Of a stretch of 64,000 nucleotides of DNA, positions 49,273 to 58,244 are shown piece after piece. Under the pieces are notes generated by a model, which saw nothing but the letters and a program-made list of their open reading frames with translations, ran no database searches and was not told where the DNA came from. Position 1 is the stretch's first letter, and each line of letters opens with the position of its first letter. The position numbers and the translations under genes were made by a program. The stretch spans positions 6,049,650 through 6,113,649 of the forward strand of contig NZ_JAINUL010000001.1 in the NCBI RefSeq assembly GCF_020639365.1. The letters run 5' to 3'. The stretch comes from Streptomyces flavotricini. Lineage in GTDB: Bacteria; Actinomycetota; Actinomycetes; Streptomycetales; Streptomycetaceae.

Positions 49273-49826
49273 GGGTGCGGACGTACGCGGAAGCCGAGCT
49301 GCCGCCGGACCTCGCGGCGCAGGTCGCCGATCTGGAGGCACAGGCCTGGCCCGGCGCCACGCCCGGGCACGATCCGGCGCTGGCCCCGCGGGTGATGGTG
49401 CTCGTGGACGAGGAGGGCGCGGTGGCCGCCTCCCTCGCGCTGCTGTTCAAGCCGGTCCGGCACGGCGGGCGGACGTACCGGGCAGCGGGGCTGAGCGCCG
49501 TCGTGACCCGGGACACCGCGCGGGGGCGCGGGTACGGCGGGCGGCTGGTGGCGGCGGCCCGTACGGCCCTGGCCGCCGATCCGGCCGTGGACCTCGTCCT
49601 GTTCAGCTGCGACCGGCCGCTCGTCCCCTTCTACGAGGCGGCCGGCTTCACCCGGCTGCCCGGGACCGTACTGGTCGGCGGGACGCCCGGGCAGCCGCTG
49701 GCCACGGACGCGCCCGGATTCGCCAAGGAGGTCCTGGCCGACTTCCCCGGAGCGGACACCGGGGCCGCCGCGTTCGCGGGTGCGCGGATCGCCCTGTACC
49801 CGGGGCTCGTCGACCGGCTGTGGTGA
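49269..49826 (+). CDS. GNAT-family acetyltransferase
   Basis: 185 aa, overlapping the PhzF gene by ATGA. AAGLSAVVTRDTARGRGYGG is the acetyl-CoA loop (R/Q-x-x-G-x-G/A form: RGRGYGG), preceded by MVLVDEEGAVAASLALLFK and followed by LVLFSCDRPLVPFYEAAGFTRLP. Acceptor unknown; co-translation with PhzF suggests a shared substrate class. Confidence 0.85.
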   Translation: MRVRTYAEAELPPDLAAQVADLEAQAWPGATPGHDPALAPRVMVLVDEEGAVAASLALLFKPVRHGGRTYRAAGLSAVVTRDTARGRGYGGRLVAAARTALAADPAVDLVLFSCDRPLVPFYEAAGFTRLPGTVLVGGTPGQPLATDAPGFAKEVLADFPGADTGAAAFAGARIALYPGLVDRLW

Positions 49827-49841
49827 CCCGGACCCGGACGC

Positions 49842-49882
49842 GCGGAAGGGGCCCGGATCGAGATGGTCCGGGCCCCTTCCGC
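49842..49882. terminator. Bidirectional terminator
   Basis: GCGGAAGGGGCCCGGA and TCCGGGCCCCTTCCGC form a perfect 16-base stem between the convergent GNAT and efeU genes. Confidence 0.88.
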
Positions 49883-49902
49883 ATGCCGTGCGAGCCGCAG
49901 CC

Positions 49903-50751
49903 CTACGAGCCGCTCCCGGTCCGCGCGGGCGCGGTCGGCGCCGGCGCCTTCGTACGGGCGAACACCCCGAAGAACAGCAGCAGCGTCGGGACCAGGTAGG
50001 CCACCCACACGCCGACCTGGAGCCAGGTCGGGTCCGGCTGGAAGTTGAACGTGCCCTTCAGCAGGGTCCCGTACCAGCTGTCCGGGGGGACGGCCGTGGT
50101 GATGTCGAAGGCCTTGTGCATCAGGCCCGGCAGGAACTCGGCCTCCTGGAGGTCGTGCACCCCGTACGCGAGCACGCCCGCGGCGACCACGACCAGCATG
50201 CCGCCGGTCCACGTGAAGAACTTGGACAGGTTGATCTTCAGCGCGCCGCGGTAGAACAGCCAGCCCAGCAGGATCGACGATCCGATGCCGAGCAGCACGC
50301 CCACCAGCGGACCCGCGCCGTCGCCGGCCGCGTGCACCGACCGCCACACGAACAGCGAGGTCTCCAGGCCCTCCCGGCCGACGGCCAGGAACGCCGTGGT
50401 CACCAGGGCGCCCGTACCCATCGCGAGGGCCGCGTCGAGCTTGTCCTGCAGCTCGGCCTTCATGTGCCGCGCCGTGCGCTTCATCCAGAAGACCATCCAC
50501 GTCACCAGGCCCACCGAGACGATCGACAGGCTGCCGCCGATCGCCTCCTGCGCCTGGAAGGTCAGCTCCGAGGTGCCGAACTCGAGCCCCGCGCCGAAGG
50601 CCAGGCTGAGCGCGGCCGCGAGGCCGACGCCGAGCCACAGCGGACCCAGCTTGTCCTTGTTCCCGGTCTTCACCAGGTACGCGATGAGGATGCAGACGAC
50701 CAGGCTGGCCTCCAGCCCCTCGCGCAGGCCGATCAGATAGTTGCTGAACAC
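49903..50751 (-). CDS. efeU: Iron permease EfeU
   Basis: 282 aa, GTG start, seven hydrophobic segments. The two REGLE iron-binding motifs are present: GLREGLEASLVVCILIAYLV in helix 1 and VGREGLETSLFVWRSVH in the middle. FTR1/EfeU moves ferric or ferrous iron across the membrane. It is the last gene of an efeO-efeB-efeU transcript, 25 bases after efeB. Confidence 0.93.
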   Translation of the reverse strand: MFSNYLIGLREGLEASLVVCILIAYLVKTGNKDKLGPLWLGVGLAAALSLAFGAGLEFGTSELTFQAQEAIGGSLSIVSVGLVTWMVFWMKRTARHMKAELQDKLDAALAMGTGALVTTAFLAVGREGLETSLFVWRSVHAAGDGAGPLVGVLLGIGSSILLGWLFYRGALKINLSKFFTWTGGMLVVVAAGVLAYGVHDLQEAEFLPGLMHKAFDITTAVPPDSWYGTLLKGTFNFQPDPTWLQVGVWVAYLVPTLLLFFGVFARTKAPAPTAPARTGSGS

Positions 50752-50776
50752 GTCGGTTCCTTTCGAGTCCGCGGAA

Positions 50777-52084
50777 CTACGCGAACAGCGCCCGGCCCCA
50801 CCAGTCGTCCTTGTCGCGGACGCCCGGCGGGATGGCGAAGAGGGCCGAGCTCACGTGCTGGATGTACTCGTTGAGCCCGTCGTTCTTGGAGAGGTTGCGC
50901 TGGATCGGGATGAAGCCCTTGCGGACGTCGCGCTGGTAGGCGAGGAAGAACAGGCCCGCGTCGAGGCGGCCCAGCCCGTCCGATCCGTCGGTGAAGGAGT
51001 AGCCGCGGCGCAGGATCGTGGCACCGCTGTTGGTGTCCGGGTGCGCGAGACGCACGTGCGCCCCGGGCTTCATCGCCTTCAGGAACGGCTCGTCGCGCTC
51101 CTTCGACTTGCCGACCGGCGCGCCCTCGCCCTTGTCCCGGCCGAAGATGTCCTCCTGCTCCTGGAGCGGCGTACGGTCCCAGGTCTCGATGTGCATGCGG
51201 ATCCGGCGGGCGACCAGGTACGAGCCGCCGGCCATCCACGCCGAGCCGTCCTTGGCCTCGTCCCCGACCCAGACGAACTTGTCGAGGGCGGCCGCGTCGG
51301 TGCCGGCGATGTTCCGGGTGCCGTCCTTGAAGCCCATCATGTTGCGCGGGGTCTGCTCGTCCGGGGTGGTGGACGAGGTCTTTCCGAAGCCGAGCTGCGA
51401 CCAGCGCACCGCGACCTTGCCGAAGCCGATGCGGGCGAGCTGGCGGATCGCGTGCACCGCGACCTGCGGGTCGTCCGCGCAGGCCTGCACGCACAGGTCG
51501 CCGCCGCTCTTGGCGGGGTCGAGGTTGTCGCCGGGGAACTGTTCCAGGTCGACCAGGGCCTCGGGGCGCCTGCCCTCCAGGCCGAACCGGTCCTTGGCGA
51601 AGAGCGAGGCGCCGAAGCCGACGGTCAGCGTCAGCCGGGACGGCTTGAGGCCGAGGGCCTCGCCGGTGTCGTCCGGCGGGGCCTCGGGGAGGCCGCCGAC
51701 GGCGCCCTCGCCGACGGGCAGCCCGGCGGTCATCCGCTCGGCCGCCCGCGTCCAGTCCTTCAGGAGCTGGACGAGCTCGGCGCGGTCCTTCGTCTTGACG
51801 TCGAACGCGGCGAAGTGCAGCCGGTCCTGGACGGCGGAGGCGATGCCCGCCTGGTGGGTGCCGTGGAAGGGCACCGAGGAGCCGCTGAGCGCGGCCGGGA
51901 CGGGATCGCCGTCGCCGGTCAGCGCGGCGACGGTGCCGCCCGCCGCGGCGGCGCCGAGCGCGAGCCCGGCACCGCCCCAGCCGAGTACGGACCGGCGCGA
52001 CGGCCCGCCCGCGGTGGCCGCGGCGGATTCGGCCGGCCCGGCGGCCTCGGTGCCCGAGCCGGTGGTGCTGATGTCGTCAGACAT
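50777..52084 (-). CDS. efeB: Deferrochelatase/peroxidase EfeB (DyP type)
   Basis: 435 aa. A twin-arginine signal (SRRSVLGWGGAGLALGAAAA) exports it folded with heme. MGFKDGTRN is the GxxDG motif with the distal Asp of dye-decolourising peroxidases, and the proximal heme His and Arg lie in the C-terminal half. EfeB oxidises Fe(II) or frees iron from heme for EfeU. Located between efeO and efeU. Confidence 0.93.
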   Translation of the reverse strand: MSDDISTTGSGTEAAGPAESAAATAGGPSRRSVLGWGGAGLALGAAAAGGTVAALTGDGDPVPAALSGSSVPFHGTHQAGIASAVQDRLHFAAFDVKTKDRAELVQLLKDWTRAAERMTAGLPVGEGAVGGLPEAPPDDTGEALGLKPSRLTLTVGFGASLFAKDRFGLEGRRPEALVDLEQFPGDNLDPAKSGGDLCVQACADDPQVAVHAIRQLARIGFGKVAVRWSQLGFGKTSSTTPDEQTPRNMMGFKDGTRNIAGTDAAALDKFVWVGDEAKDGSAWMAGGSYLVARRIRMHIETWDRTPLQEQEDIFGRDKGEGAPVGKSKERDEPFLKAMKPGAHVRLAHPDTNSGATILRRGYSFTDGSDGLGRLDAGLFFLAYQRDVRKGFIPIQRNLSKNDGLNEYIQHVSSALFAIPPGVRDKDDWWGRALFA

Positions 52085-52106
52085 GGTCCGTACCCCTGAT
52101 CACGCG

Positions 52107-53252
52107 TTACTTGGCGACGGTCGCGGCGAGCTTGGACAGCGGCTCGCCGAGGGCGCTGACAGCGTCCGAGAGCTCCTTGCGCTGGTCCTGGCCGACCGTG
52201 TCGTAGGCCGTGAAGTCGTAGCCGTTCTTGTCGGCGCGGTACTTGTCGAGCAGCGTGTTCATCGCGGCGAACTGCTTGTCCAGCTCGGCGGAGAGGGCCG
52301 GGTCGTTCTTGGCGGCGACCGGCTTCAGCAGCTCGTACGCCTTCTGGGCGCCCTCGACGTTGGCCTTGAAGTCGACCAGGTCGGTGTGGCTGTAGCGCTC
52401 TTCCTCACCGGTGACCTTGCCGCTGGCGACCTCGTCCAGCAGCTCCTTGGCGCCGTTGGCCATCGAGGTGGGGGTGATCTCCGCCTGGCCGACCTTCTTC
52501 TGCCAGTCGGTGAGGTCGGTCATCAGCTGGTCGGCGAGCTTCTTCTCGTCGTCGCCGATCTTCTTGTCGGCGAAGAGCGCCTTCTCCAGGCGGTGCCAGC
52601 CGGTCCAGTCCTTGGCCGGGTCCTGGCCGGCCTCCAGGCCGTCCTCGCGGACGTCGACCTTCGGGTCGATGTCGCCGAAGGACTCGGCGACCGGCTCGGT
52701 GCGCTCCCAGCCGATGCGGGACGCGGCGTACGCCTTCTTGGCGGCCTCCAGGTCACCGGCCTTGACCGCGTCCGCGAAGGCCTGCGCCTTGGGGAGGGTC
52801 TCGTCGGCCTGTGCCTGCACGTACTTGCGGTACTCGGCGACCGCGGCGTCCAGCTCGGGGCTGCGCTTCGCGGCGGCGCCGCCGGTGGCCTTGACCTTCT
52901 GGCGGATGCCGTCGCCCTTCATGCCGGGCTTGCAGGCGAACTCGTAGTCGCCGGCCTTGATCTCGGCGGTGATGGTCGCCTTGGTGCCGGGGCCGATGTT
53001 CTCCCGCTCGGCGACGATCCGGTCGTCCGGGAAGAGGACGTACAGCTCGGTGACCTTGGAGCCCTTGTTCTCTACCTCGATGGAGACCTTGCCGGCCGGG
53101 AACTCGGTCTTGGACAGCTCGCAGGCGGTGTCGGAAGCCGCGACCTTGATCGTGCCGTCGCCGCCGGCGCTCTTCTCGGCGCAGCCGGTGACGGCCGTGA
53201 GCGCGGCCACGGCGGCGACCGCGGTGAGGACGGTGAGGCGGGCGGGACGCAT
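52107..53252 (-). CDS. efeO: Iron-uptake lipoprotein EfeO
   Basis: 381 aa. Signal ending LTAVTGCAEKS gives a lipidated Cys. A cupredoxin-like N-terminal domain (KTEFPAGKVSIEVENKGSKV, GDYEFACKPGM) is followed by the M75 domain with the HxxE metal motif in TGWHRLEKALFAD. It binds iron outside the cell and passes it to EfeU. Its promoter has an iron-box-like sequence. Confidence 0.93.
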   Translation of the reverse strand: MRPARLTVLTAVAAVAALTAVTGCAEKSAGGDGTIKVAASDTACELSKTEFPAGKVSIEVENKGSKVTELYVLFPDDRIVAERENIGPGTKATITAEIKAGDYEFACKPGMKGDGIRQKVKATGGAAAKRSPELDAAVAEYRKYVQAQADETLPKAQAFADAVKAGDLEAAKKAYAASRIGWERTEPVAESFGDIDPKVDVREDGLEAGQDPAKDWTGWHRLEKALFADKKIGDDEKKLADQLMTDLTDWQKKVGQAEITPTSMANGAKELLDEVASGKVTGEEERYSHTDLVDFKANVEGAQKAYELLKPVAAKNDPALSAELDKQFAAMNTLLDKYRADKNGYDFTAYDTVGQDQRKELSDAVSALGEPLSKLAATVAK

Positions 53253-53326
53253 GCGGGCTCCTGGCTGTCTGGCGTTCGGCAGAGGGCTGCCCCCCCCGAG
53301 GGGGTGGTCGGTGAGGCGGACCTAAC

Positions 53327-53345
53327 TTAACCGAGGCTTACCTGA
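53327..53345 (-). promoter_or_regulatory. DmdR/DtxR-type iron box (candidate)
   Basis: On the minus strand TCAGGTAAGCCTCGGTTAA agrees with my recalled Streptomyces iron-box consensus TTAGGTTAGGCTCACCTAA at 13 of 19 positions, about 75 bases before efeO. CTTAACCGAGGCTTACC also lies in an AT-richer patch suited to a promoter. Confidence 0.5.
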
Positions 53346-53436
53346 CTCGTGCTCGCGCGTCCAGTGATTCAGCGCACACGCCGGGCCGCCGGACACGGGG
53401 CCGTCACGGGACTTCCAGCTCCGACCCATGGGAGGG

Positions 53437-54327
53437 TCAAGCGGAGGTCAAGCCGGCGTGGCCGTTCCGCATGGCGGAACGGCCGTCGGCCCGCACCGAG
53501 GAACGCTCGCCGTCCCGTACGGGGACTGCAAGCGGAACCCCGGTGCGCGGATGGGGCAGCACTTCCACCGGCTGGCGGTGGACCAGGCTCAGCAGCCCGC
53601 CCCCGAACACCTCGGCCGGCGGCCCGTCCACCGCGATCCGCCCCTCGTGCAGTACGGCGGCCCGGTCGGCGTACGCGGCGGCCAGGCCGAGGTCGTGCAG
53701 GACGACGACGACCGCGTCCCCGGCCGCGGCCCGCTCCCGGCAGATCCGCAGCACCAGTTCCTGGTGGCGCAGGTCCAGGGCCGCGGTGGGTTCGTCGAGC
53801 AGCAGCAGCGGGGCCCGCTGGGCCAGTACGCGCGCCAGCGCGACCCGGGCCCGTTCACCGCCGGAGAGCGCCGAGAAGGGGCGGGCGGCGAAGCCGGCCA
53901 CCTCCGTGGCGGCCATCGCGGCGGCCACCGCCTCCACGTCGGAGTCGGCGAGCGGGGTGCCGGCCCAGGGGGCACGGCCCATCCGCACGACGTCCGCGAC
54001 CGGGAAAGGGAAGGACATCTGCGTCGACTGGGGGAGTACGGACCGGCGCAGGGCCAGCTCCGGCGCCGCCCAGTCGCCCTCCGGCCGCCCGTCGATCCGT
54101 ACGAGCCCCTCGGCGGCGGGCAGATCGGCCGACAGAGCGGCCAGCAGCGTGGACTTGCCGGCTCCGTTCGGGCCGACCAGGGCCAGCACCTCGCCGGCCC
54201 GGGCGCTCAGGTCGACCCCGGCCAGCACCTCGCGCTCGCCGAGCCGGACGCGCAGGCCGACCGCCTCGGCGAAGGCGGCGCCGGGGGCCGGCCGGGCGGG
54301 GATGCCGCGCCTGCCGTGAACGGTCAC
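53437..54327 (-). CDS. hmuV: Heme ABC transporter ATP-binding protein HmuV
   Basis: 296 aa, GTG 54327 chosen because the following sequence (IPARPAPGAAFAEAVGLRVR) opens a normal HmuV. Walker A is VGPNGAGKSTLLAAL, the signature SALSGGERARVALARVLAQR, Walker B LLLLDEPTAALDLRHQ, with the switch His in VVVLHDLGLA. HmuV drives heme or siderophore-heme import. The usual permease and binding-protein genes are missing upstream; instead an antisense HtaA fragment begins within bases of the start codon. It may now lack partners. Confidence 0.88.
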   Translation of the reverse strand: MTVHGRRGIPARPAPGAAFAEAVGLRVRLGEREVLAGVDLSARAGEVLALVGPNGAGKSTLLAALSADLPAAEGLVRIDGRPEGDWAAPELALRRSVLPQSTQMSFPFPVADVVRMGRAPWAGTPLADSDVEAVAAAMAATEVAGFAARPFSALSGGERARVALARVLAQRAPLLLLDEPTAALDLRHQELVLRICRERAAAGDAVVVVLHDLGLAAAYADRAAVLHEGRIAVDGPPAEVFGGGLLSLVHRQPVEVLPHPRTGVPLAVPVRDGERSSVRADGRSAMRNGHAGLTSA

Positions 54328-54965
54328 CCCGGCGGACGGGGCCGTCGCGAGCGGCGACACCTTCGCCTTCTCCCTCGGCAAGGGCGAGCTCGACGTCAAG
54401 AAGCAGAAGCTGAGTGCCGCCTTCGCGGGCAACCTGCGCTTCCAGCGCGCCGACCACGGCGTCGACATGACCTTCGCCGACGTGCGGGTCAACGCCGAGG
54501 GCAAGAAGGGCACCCTGGTCCTGGACGTGAAGTCGCCCACCGCCACCAAGGTGAACGTCCCGTTCGCCACGCTCGACCTGTCGAAGGCCGAGTACCGCCT
54601 CGGGCGGCCTGCTCACGCTGAACGCCGTCCCGGCCGCTTTCACGGCCGAGGGCGCGGCCGCCATCGGCGCCCCGAGCGCGGACTACGCCGAGGGCAAGCC
54701 GACCGACCCCGTCACGCTCTCGGTCTCCGTCGACAAGGACGTGGTGATCCCCACCACGGCGCCCACCACCACGCCCACGTCCACCACCGGCGGGGCGGGT
54801 GGCACGGGCGGCACCGTGGGCGGTGGCGGCAGCGTCGGCGGCAACCTCGCCAGCACCGGCGCCGAAGTCCCGGCCGGAGCCCTGCTCGCCACCTCCGGCG
54901 CGGTCGTCGCGGCCGGTGCCGGAGCCGTCTTCCTCGCCCGCAGGCGGCGCGCGGCGCAGATCTGA
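54320..54965 (+). pseudogene. Broken HtaA-domain heme-binding surface protein
   Basis: From 54320 the plus strand reads TVTPADGAVASGDTFAFSLG, KGELDVKKQKLSAAFAGNLR and MTFADVRVNAEGKKGTLVLD, an HtaA-type heme-binding domain without start codon, signal peptide or upstream part (a stop precedes it at 54317). Near 54605 the frame shifts by one base and continues GLLTLNAVPAAFTAEGAAA to a wall-anchor tail, GGNLASTGAEVPAGAL, a hydrophobic helix and ARRRR. LAxTG is a class E sortase signal. So the gene is truncated and frameshifted. It would have captured heme at the surface. Confidence 0.75.
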
Positions 54966-54985
54966 ACCGTGTTTCAATTTCCCGC

Positions 54986-55687
54986 GTGAACGATCTCGAT
55001 GTGCTCAAGGTCTTCTGCGCGGGCGACGGACGGCACGGCAACCTGCTCGGCGTCGTCCGCGACGGCCGGACCTGCCCCGACGACGCGTCGCGGCAGGCGC
55101 TGGCCGCCGAACTCGGCTACAGCGAGACGGTGTTCGTCGACGACCCCGAGCGCGGGGTCGTCGACATCCGCACCCCCGGCACGCGGATGTCCTTCGCCGG
55201 CCATCCGCTGGTCGGGGTCGCCTGGCTGCTGGACATCGAGGAGCTCCAGCCGCCGGCCGGCTCCGTATGGGCCCGTGACGACGGGGAGTTCACCTGGATC
55301 ACGGCCCTCCCCGAGTGGGTCGAGGGCAAGCGCACCGAGCAGTACGCCAGCCCGGCCGAGGTCGACGCGCTGCCCGCGCCACCGCCCGGCGAGGGCTGGC
55401 TGTACGCCTGGGCCTGGGAGGACGAGACGGCGGGCCGCATCCGGGCCCGCGGCTTCCCTCGCCGCCCCGACGGGGTCATCGCCGAGGACGAGGCCACCGG
55501 ATCGGCCGCGATCCTGCTGACCGCCGAGCTGAACCGGGCCCTGAACATCACCCAGGGCGCGGGCTCCCAGATCCTCACCGCGCCCGGACCGGACGGCACC
55601 GTCGAGATCGGCGGCCGCGTCCGCTTCGCGAAGCTCCCGCCGCCGCGCACCGAGCACGCGCGCACCGAACGGGCGCGAACCGAGTAG
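54986..55687 (+). CDS. PhzF-family protein, second copy
   Basis: 233 aa, GTG start with a poor ribosome binding site. LKVFCAGDGRHGNLLGVVRD, LGYSETVFVDDPERGVVDIR and FAGHPLVGVAWLLD match PhzF family blocks, but the protein is ~50 residues shorter than the 48415 copy and the C-terminal lobe is reduced to DEATGSAAILLTAELNR. Glu in YSETVF is retained. Substrate unknown. Confidence 0.78.
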   Translation: MNDLDVLKVFCAGDGRHGNLLGVVRDGRTCPDDASRQALAAELGYSETVFVDDPERGVVDIRTPGTRMSFAGHPLVGVAWLLDIEELQPPAGSVWARDDGEFTWITALPEWVEGKRTEQYASPAEVDALPAPPPGEGWLYAWAWEDETAGRIRARGFPRRPDGVIAEDEATGSAAILLTAELNRALNITQGAGSQILTAPGPDGTVEIGGRVRFAKLPPPRTEHARTERARTE

Positions 55688-55753
55688 GTACCCAGGCCCG
55701 ATTGAGTACCTCCGCGCTGGGGGCACGATGGGCCGCCGCGGTTCCATGGCCGC

Positions 55754-56131
55754 ATGAACACGCCATCGAGCGCAGGCTGGCAGCAGCAGCAGCAGCCGCA
55801 ACAGCCGCAGACGCACGTGCACCCGCACCCCGGCGAGACGCAGCCGTGGCTGCTGGTCCCGGCGCTCTTCACGGCGCTGACGCTGGTGGCCGCAGGCCTC
55901 GGCTACGCGTCCTCGTCCCTGCCGCGCTGCCCGCTCTGGTTCTTGCTCCCGTACCTGCTCCCGCTGGGTCTGACGGCCCTCGCCTGGCGGCGGCCCCGGA
56001 CCCCGGCGCAGCGTACGAACCGCATCGTGGCGGGCAGCATCGGCGCCGGACTCGCCCTCTTCTGCGCCAAGGCCGTCGAGACCGTGCTCATGTTCCTCGG
56101 CCTGGCCCTCTGGCTGATCCACGGTGACTGA
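55754..56131 (+). CDS. Small membrane protein, Gln/His-rich N-terminus
   Basis: 125 aa. WQQQQQPQQPQTHVHPHPGE forms a polar, possibly metal-binding head; three hydrophobic segments follow (WLLVPALFTALTLVAAGLG, LWFLLPYLLPLGLTALA, IGAGLALFCAKAVETVLMFL). Function unknown; position beside heme and iron genes is suggestive only. Confidence 0.65.
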   Translation: MNTPSSAGWQQQQQPQQPQTHVHPHPGETQPWLLVPALFTALTLVAAGLGYASSSLPRCPLWFLLPYLLPLGLTALAWRRPRTPAQRTNRIVAGSIGAGLALFCAKAVETVLMFLGLALWLIHGD

Positions 56132-56145
56132 CGGCGGAACGGCGA

Positions 56146-56181
56146 CGTCACCCCCGGCACCGAGCGGCGCCGGGGGTGACG
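56146..56181. terminator. Bidirectional terminator
   Basis: CGTCACCCCCGGC and GCCGGGGGTGACG pair perfectly (13 bases) around a ten-base loop, between the convergent small membrane gene and heme oxygenase gene. Confidence 0.8.
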
Positions 56182-56209
56182 TGCCGTCCGCGGACGCGTC
56201 GAGGGCGGG

Positions 56210-56857
56210 TCAGGCGCTCAGCGGGAACTCCGCGCCCAGCTCCCGGAAGACCGCGCCGTTGAAGTCGAAGGCGCGCTTGCACTCGTCGATGATGCGCTGC
56301 TTTTCCAGGTCGTCCGCGGCGATCGCGTCCAGCAGCTCGCGGTAGGTTCGCTTGAAGGCCGCGGGGTTGGAGATGCCGGCGAAGACGTAGAACCGCACGC
56401 CGTCGCCCTTGCGGGTGAAGCCCCAGGTCCGCTCCGCCTTGTCGCGGATGATCTGGCCGCCCGAGAGGTCGCCCAGGTAGCGGGTGTAGTGGTGGGCGAC
56501 GTACCCGCCGGGCCAGGTGGCCGCGCACTCGGCCACACGGTCCGCGTAGGACTCGGTCGCCGGCAGCGCGACCAGCGTCTCGCGCCAGGACGGGCCGCGC
56601 AGGTGCGCCAGGTCGCGCTCGATCTCCGCCACGCGCATCAGCTCGGGCTGTATGAACGGTCCCGCCACCGGGTCGTCCTTCAGGGACTCGGCCGCGTCCT
56701 CCAGGGCCCGGTACACGAACCACAGCTGCTCGGTGTAGCGCGTGTAGGCGTCCACCCCGAGCCGGCCGCCGAGCAGGTCGCTCATGAAGGTCGAGGTCTC
56801 CGCCTCGGTGTGCTGCTCGTGCGACGCGACACGGATGACCGTAGAGAAGGCGTCCAA
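56210..56857 (-). CDS. Heme oxygenase (biliverdin-producing)
   Basis: 215 aa, TTG start with CGGAGG seven bases upstream. VASHEQHTEAETSTFMSDLL contains the proximal His, and YLGDLSGGQIIRDKAERTWG is the glycine-rich distal helix that positions O2, both diagnostic. It opens heme to biliverdin, CO and iron, so it supplies iron from imported heme. An iron-box-like palindrome lies about 80 bases upstream. Confidence 0.93.
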   Translation of the reverse strand: MDAFSTVIRVASHEQHTEAETSTFMSDLLGGRLGVDAYTRYTEQLWFVYRALEDAAESLKDDPVAGPFIQPELMRVAEIERDLAHLRGPSWRETLVALPATESYADRVAECAATWPGGYVAHHYTRYLGDLSGGQIIRDKAERTWGFTRKGDGVRFYVFAGISNPAAFKRTYRELLDAIAADDLEKQRIIDECKRAFDFNGAVFRELGAEFPLSA

Positions 56858-56935
56858 GACAATCCTCCGAAGACGGGACGAGGAATAACGGGCCCGGTGG
56901 GCGTGACGGCACCGCCGCCACGCCCGATCCTCGCG

Positions 56936-56951
56936 CTTAGGGTTACCTAAG
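56936..56951. promoter_or_regulatory. Iron-box-like palindrome
   Basis: CTTAGG-GTTA-CCTAAG is a perfect 16-base inverted repeat with the TTAGG/CCTAA arms of DtxR/DmdR boxes but shorter spacing. It stands before the heme oxygenase gene in an AT-richer patch. Confidence 0.6.
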
Positions 56952-57025
56952 TCAATGTCTTCCCGACGCCTTGTCGGTAAAACTCCTCCGGAGAACTTTT
57001 GGGAGGAGCTTTTCCCGGTGGGCCG

Positions 57026-57883
57026 CTACGGAAGGGTGAGGATCTCGGCGCCCGTGTCCGTCACGACCAGTGTGTGCTCGAACTGCGCGGTGCGCTTGCG
57101 GTCCTTCGTGACGACCGTCCAGCCGTCCGCCCACATGTCGTACTCGTGCGTGCCCAGGGTCAGCATCGGCTCGATCGTGAAGGTCATCCCGGGCTCGATG
57201 ACGGTCGTGGCGTGCGGGCTGTCGTAGTGCGGGATGATCAGGCCGGAGTGGAAGGACGAATTGATGCCGTGCCCGGTGAAGTCCCGGACCACGCCGTAGC
57301 CGAAGCGCTTCGCGTACGACTCGATGACCCGGCCGATCACGTTGATCTGGCGGCCCGGCTTGACGGCCTTGACGGCGCGGTTCAGGGCCTCGCGGGTGCG
57401 CTCCACCAGCAGCCGCGACTCCTCGTCCACCTCCCCGCACAGGTACGTGGCGTTGTTGTCGCCGTGCACGCCGCCGATGAACGCGGTCACGTCGAGGTTC
57501 ACGATGTCGCCGTCGCGCAGGACGGTGGAGTCGGGGATGCCGTGGCAGATGACCTCGTTCACCGAGGAGCACAGGGACTTCGGGAAGCCCCGGTAGCCCA
57601 GCGTCGACGGGTAGGCGCCGTGGTCGCACATGTACTCGTGCGCGACCCGGTCCAGCTCGTCGGTGGTCACCCCCGGGGCGATCAGCTTGGCGGCCTCTTC
57701 CATCGCCTGGGCGGCGATCCGGCCGGCGATGCGCATGGCCTCGATGGTCGCGGCGGACTGCACCTCCGGTCCGGTGTACGGAGTGGGCGCGGGCTTGCCC
57801 ACGTACTCGGGCCGGCGGATGTTTCCGGGGACGGAACGGGCGGGAGAGAGCTCGCCTGGTACGAGCAGCGACTGGCCAGACAT
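57026..57883 (-). CDS. map: Methionine aminopeptidase, type I
   Basis: 285 aa. The N-terminal extension (RRPEYVGKPAPTPYTGPEVQ) is typical of actinobacterial MetAP1c. Metal ligands are in VNLDVTAFIGGVHGDNNATY (two Asp), RDFTGHGINSSFH (His), MTFTIEPMLTLG (Glu) and AQFEHTLVV (Glu). It removes the N-terminal Met from nascent proteins. Same strand as the heme oxygenase gene but with a separate regulatory gap of 168 bases. Confidence 0.95.
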   Translation of the reverse strand: MSGQSLLVPGELSPARSVPGNIRRPEYVGKPAPTPYTGPEVQSAATIEAMRIAGRIAAQAMEEAAKLIAPGVTTDELDRVAHEYMCDHGAYPSTLGYRGFPKSLCSSVNEVICHGIPDSTVLRDGDIVNLDVTAFIGGVHGDNNATYLCGEVDEESRLLVERTREALNRAVKAVKPGRQINVIGRVIESYAKRFGYGVVRDFTGHGINSSFHSGLIIPHYDSPHATTVIEPGMTFTIEPMLTLGTHEYDMWADGWTVVTKDRKRTAQFEHTLVVTDTGAEILTLP

Positions 57884-57955
57884 GCAAGCGAGTGTATCCA
57901 GCGGGGATGGGGCAGCATGGCGGCAGAGAGTGGTATCGAGAGGAGCCCGAAGACG

Positions 57956-58195
57956 ATGGCCCTGTTCAAGAAGCGTCAGGTGGGCAAACCCGGCGAGTGG
58001 TACTACTGCCTGGTCCACCACAAGGTCGAGGAAGGCCCGGAGTGCCCGGCGAAGGACCGGTTCGGTCCCTACGCCACGCCCGAGGAGGCGAACCACGCCA
58101 TGGAGACGGCGCAGGAGCGCAACCTCGAATGGCAGAACGACCCCAAGTGGAACGACAAGTCCCGCGAAGAGGGCGAGGGCACGAGCGCGCCGTAG
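57956..58195 (+). CDS. Small conserved hypothetical protein
   Basis: 79 aa. MALFKKRQVGKPGEWYYCLV and HHKVEEGPECPAKDRFGPYA, then TPEEANHAMETAQERNLEWQ: two cysteines and a histidine pair that may bind zinc. AGGAG precedes the ATG with good spacing. Strong codon bias supports it as real. No function recognised. Confidence 0.72.
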   Translation: MALFKKRQVGKPGEWYYCLVHHKVEEGPECPAKDRFGPYATPEEANHAMETAQERNLEWQNDPKWNDKSREEGEGTSAP

Positions 58196-58244
58196 GAATG
58201 TGAGGGCGCGGGGGCGCAGGGCTTCGGGCTCCGTGCCCCGCGGG

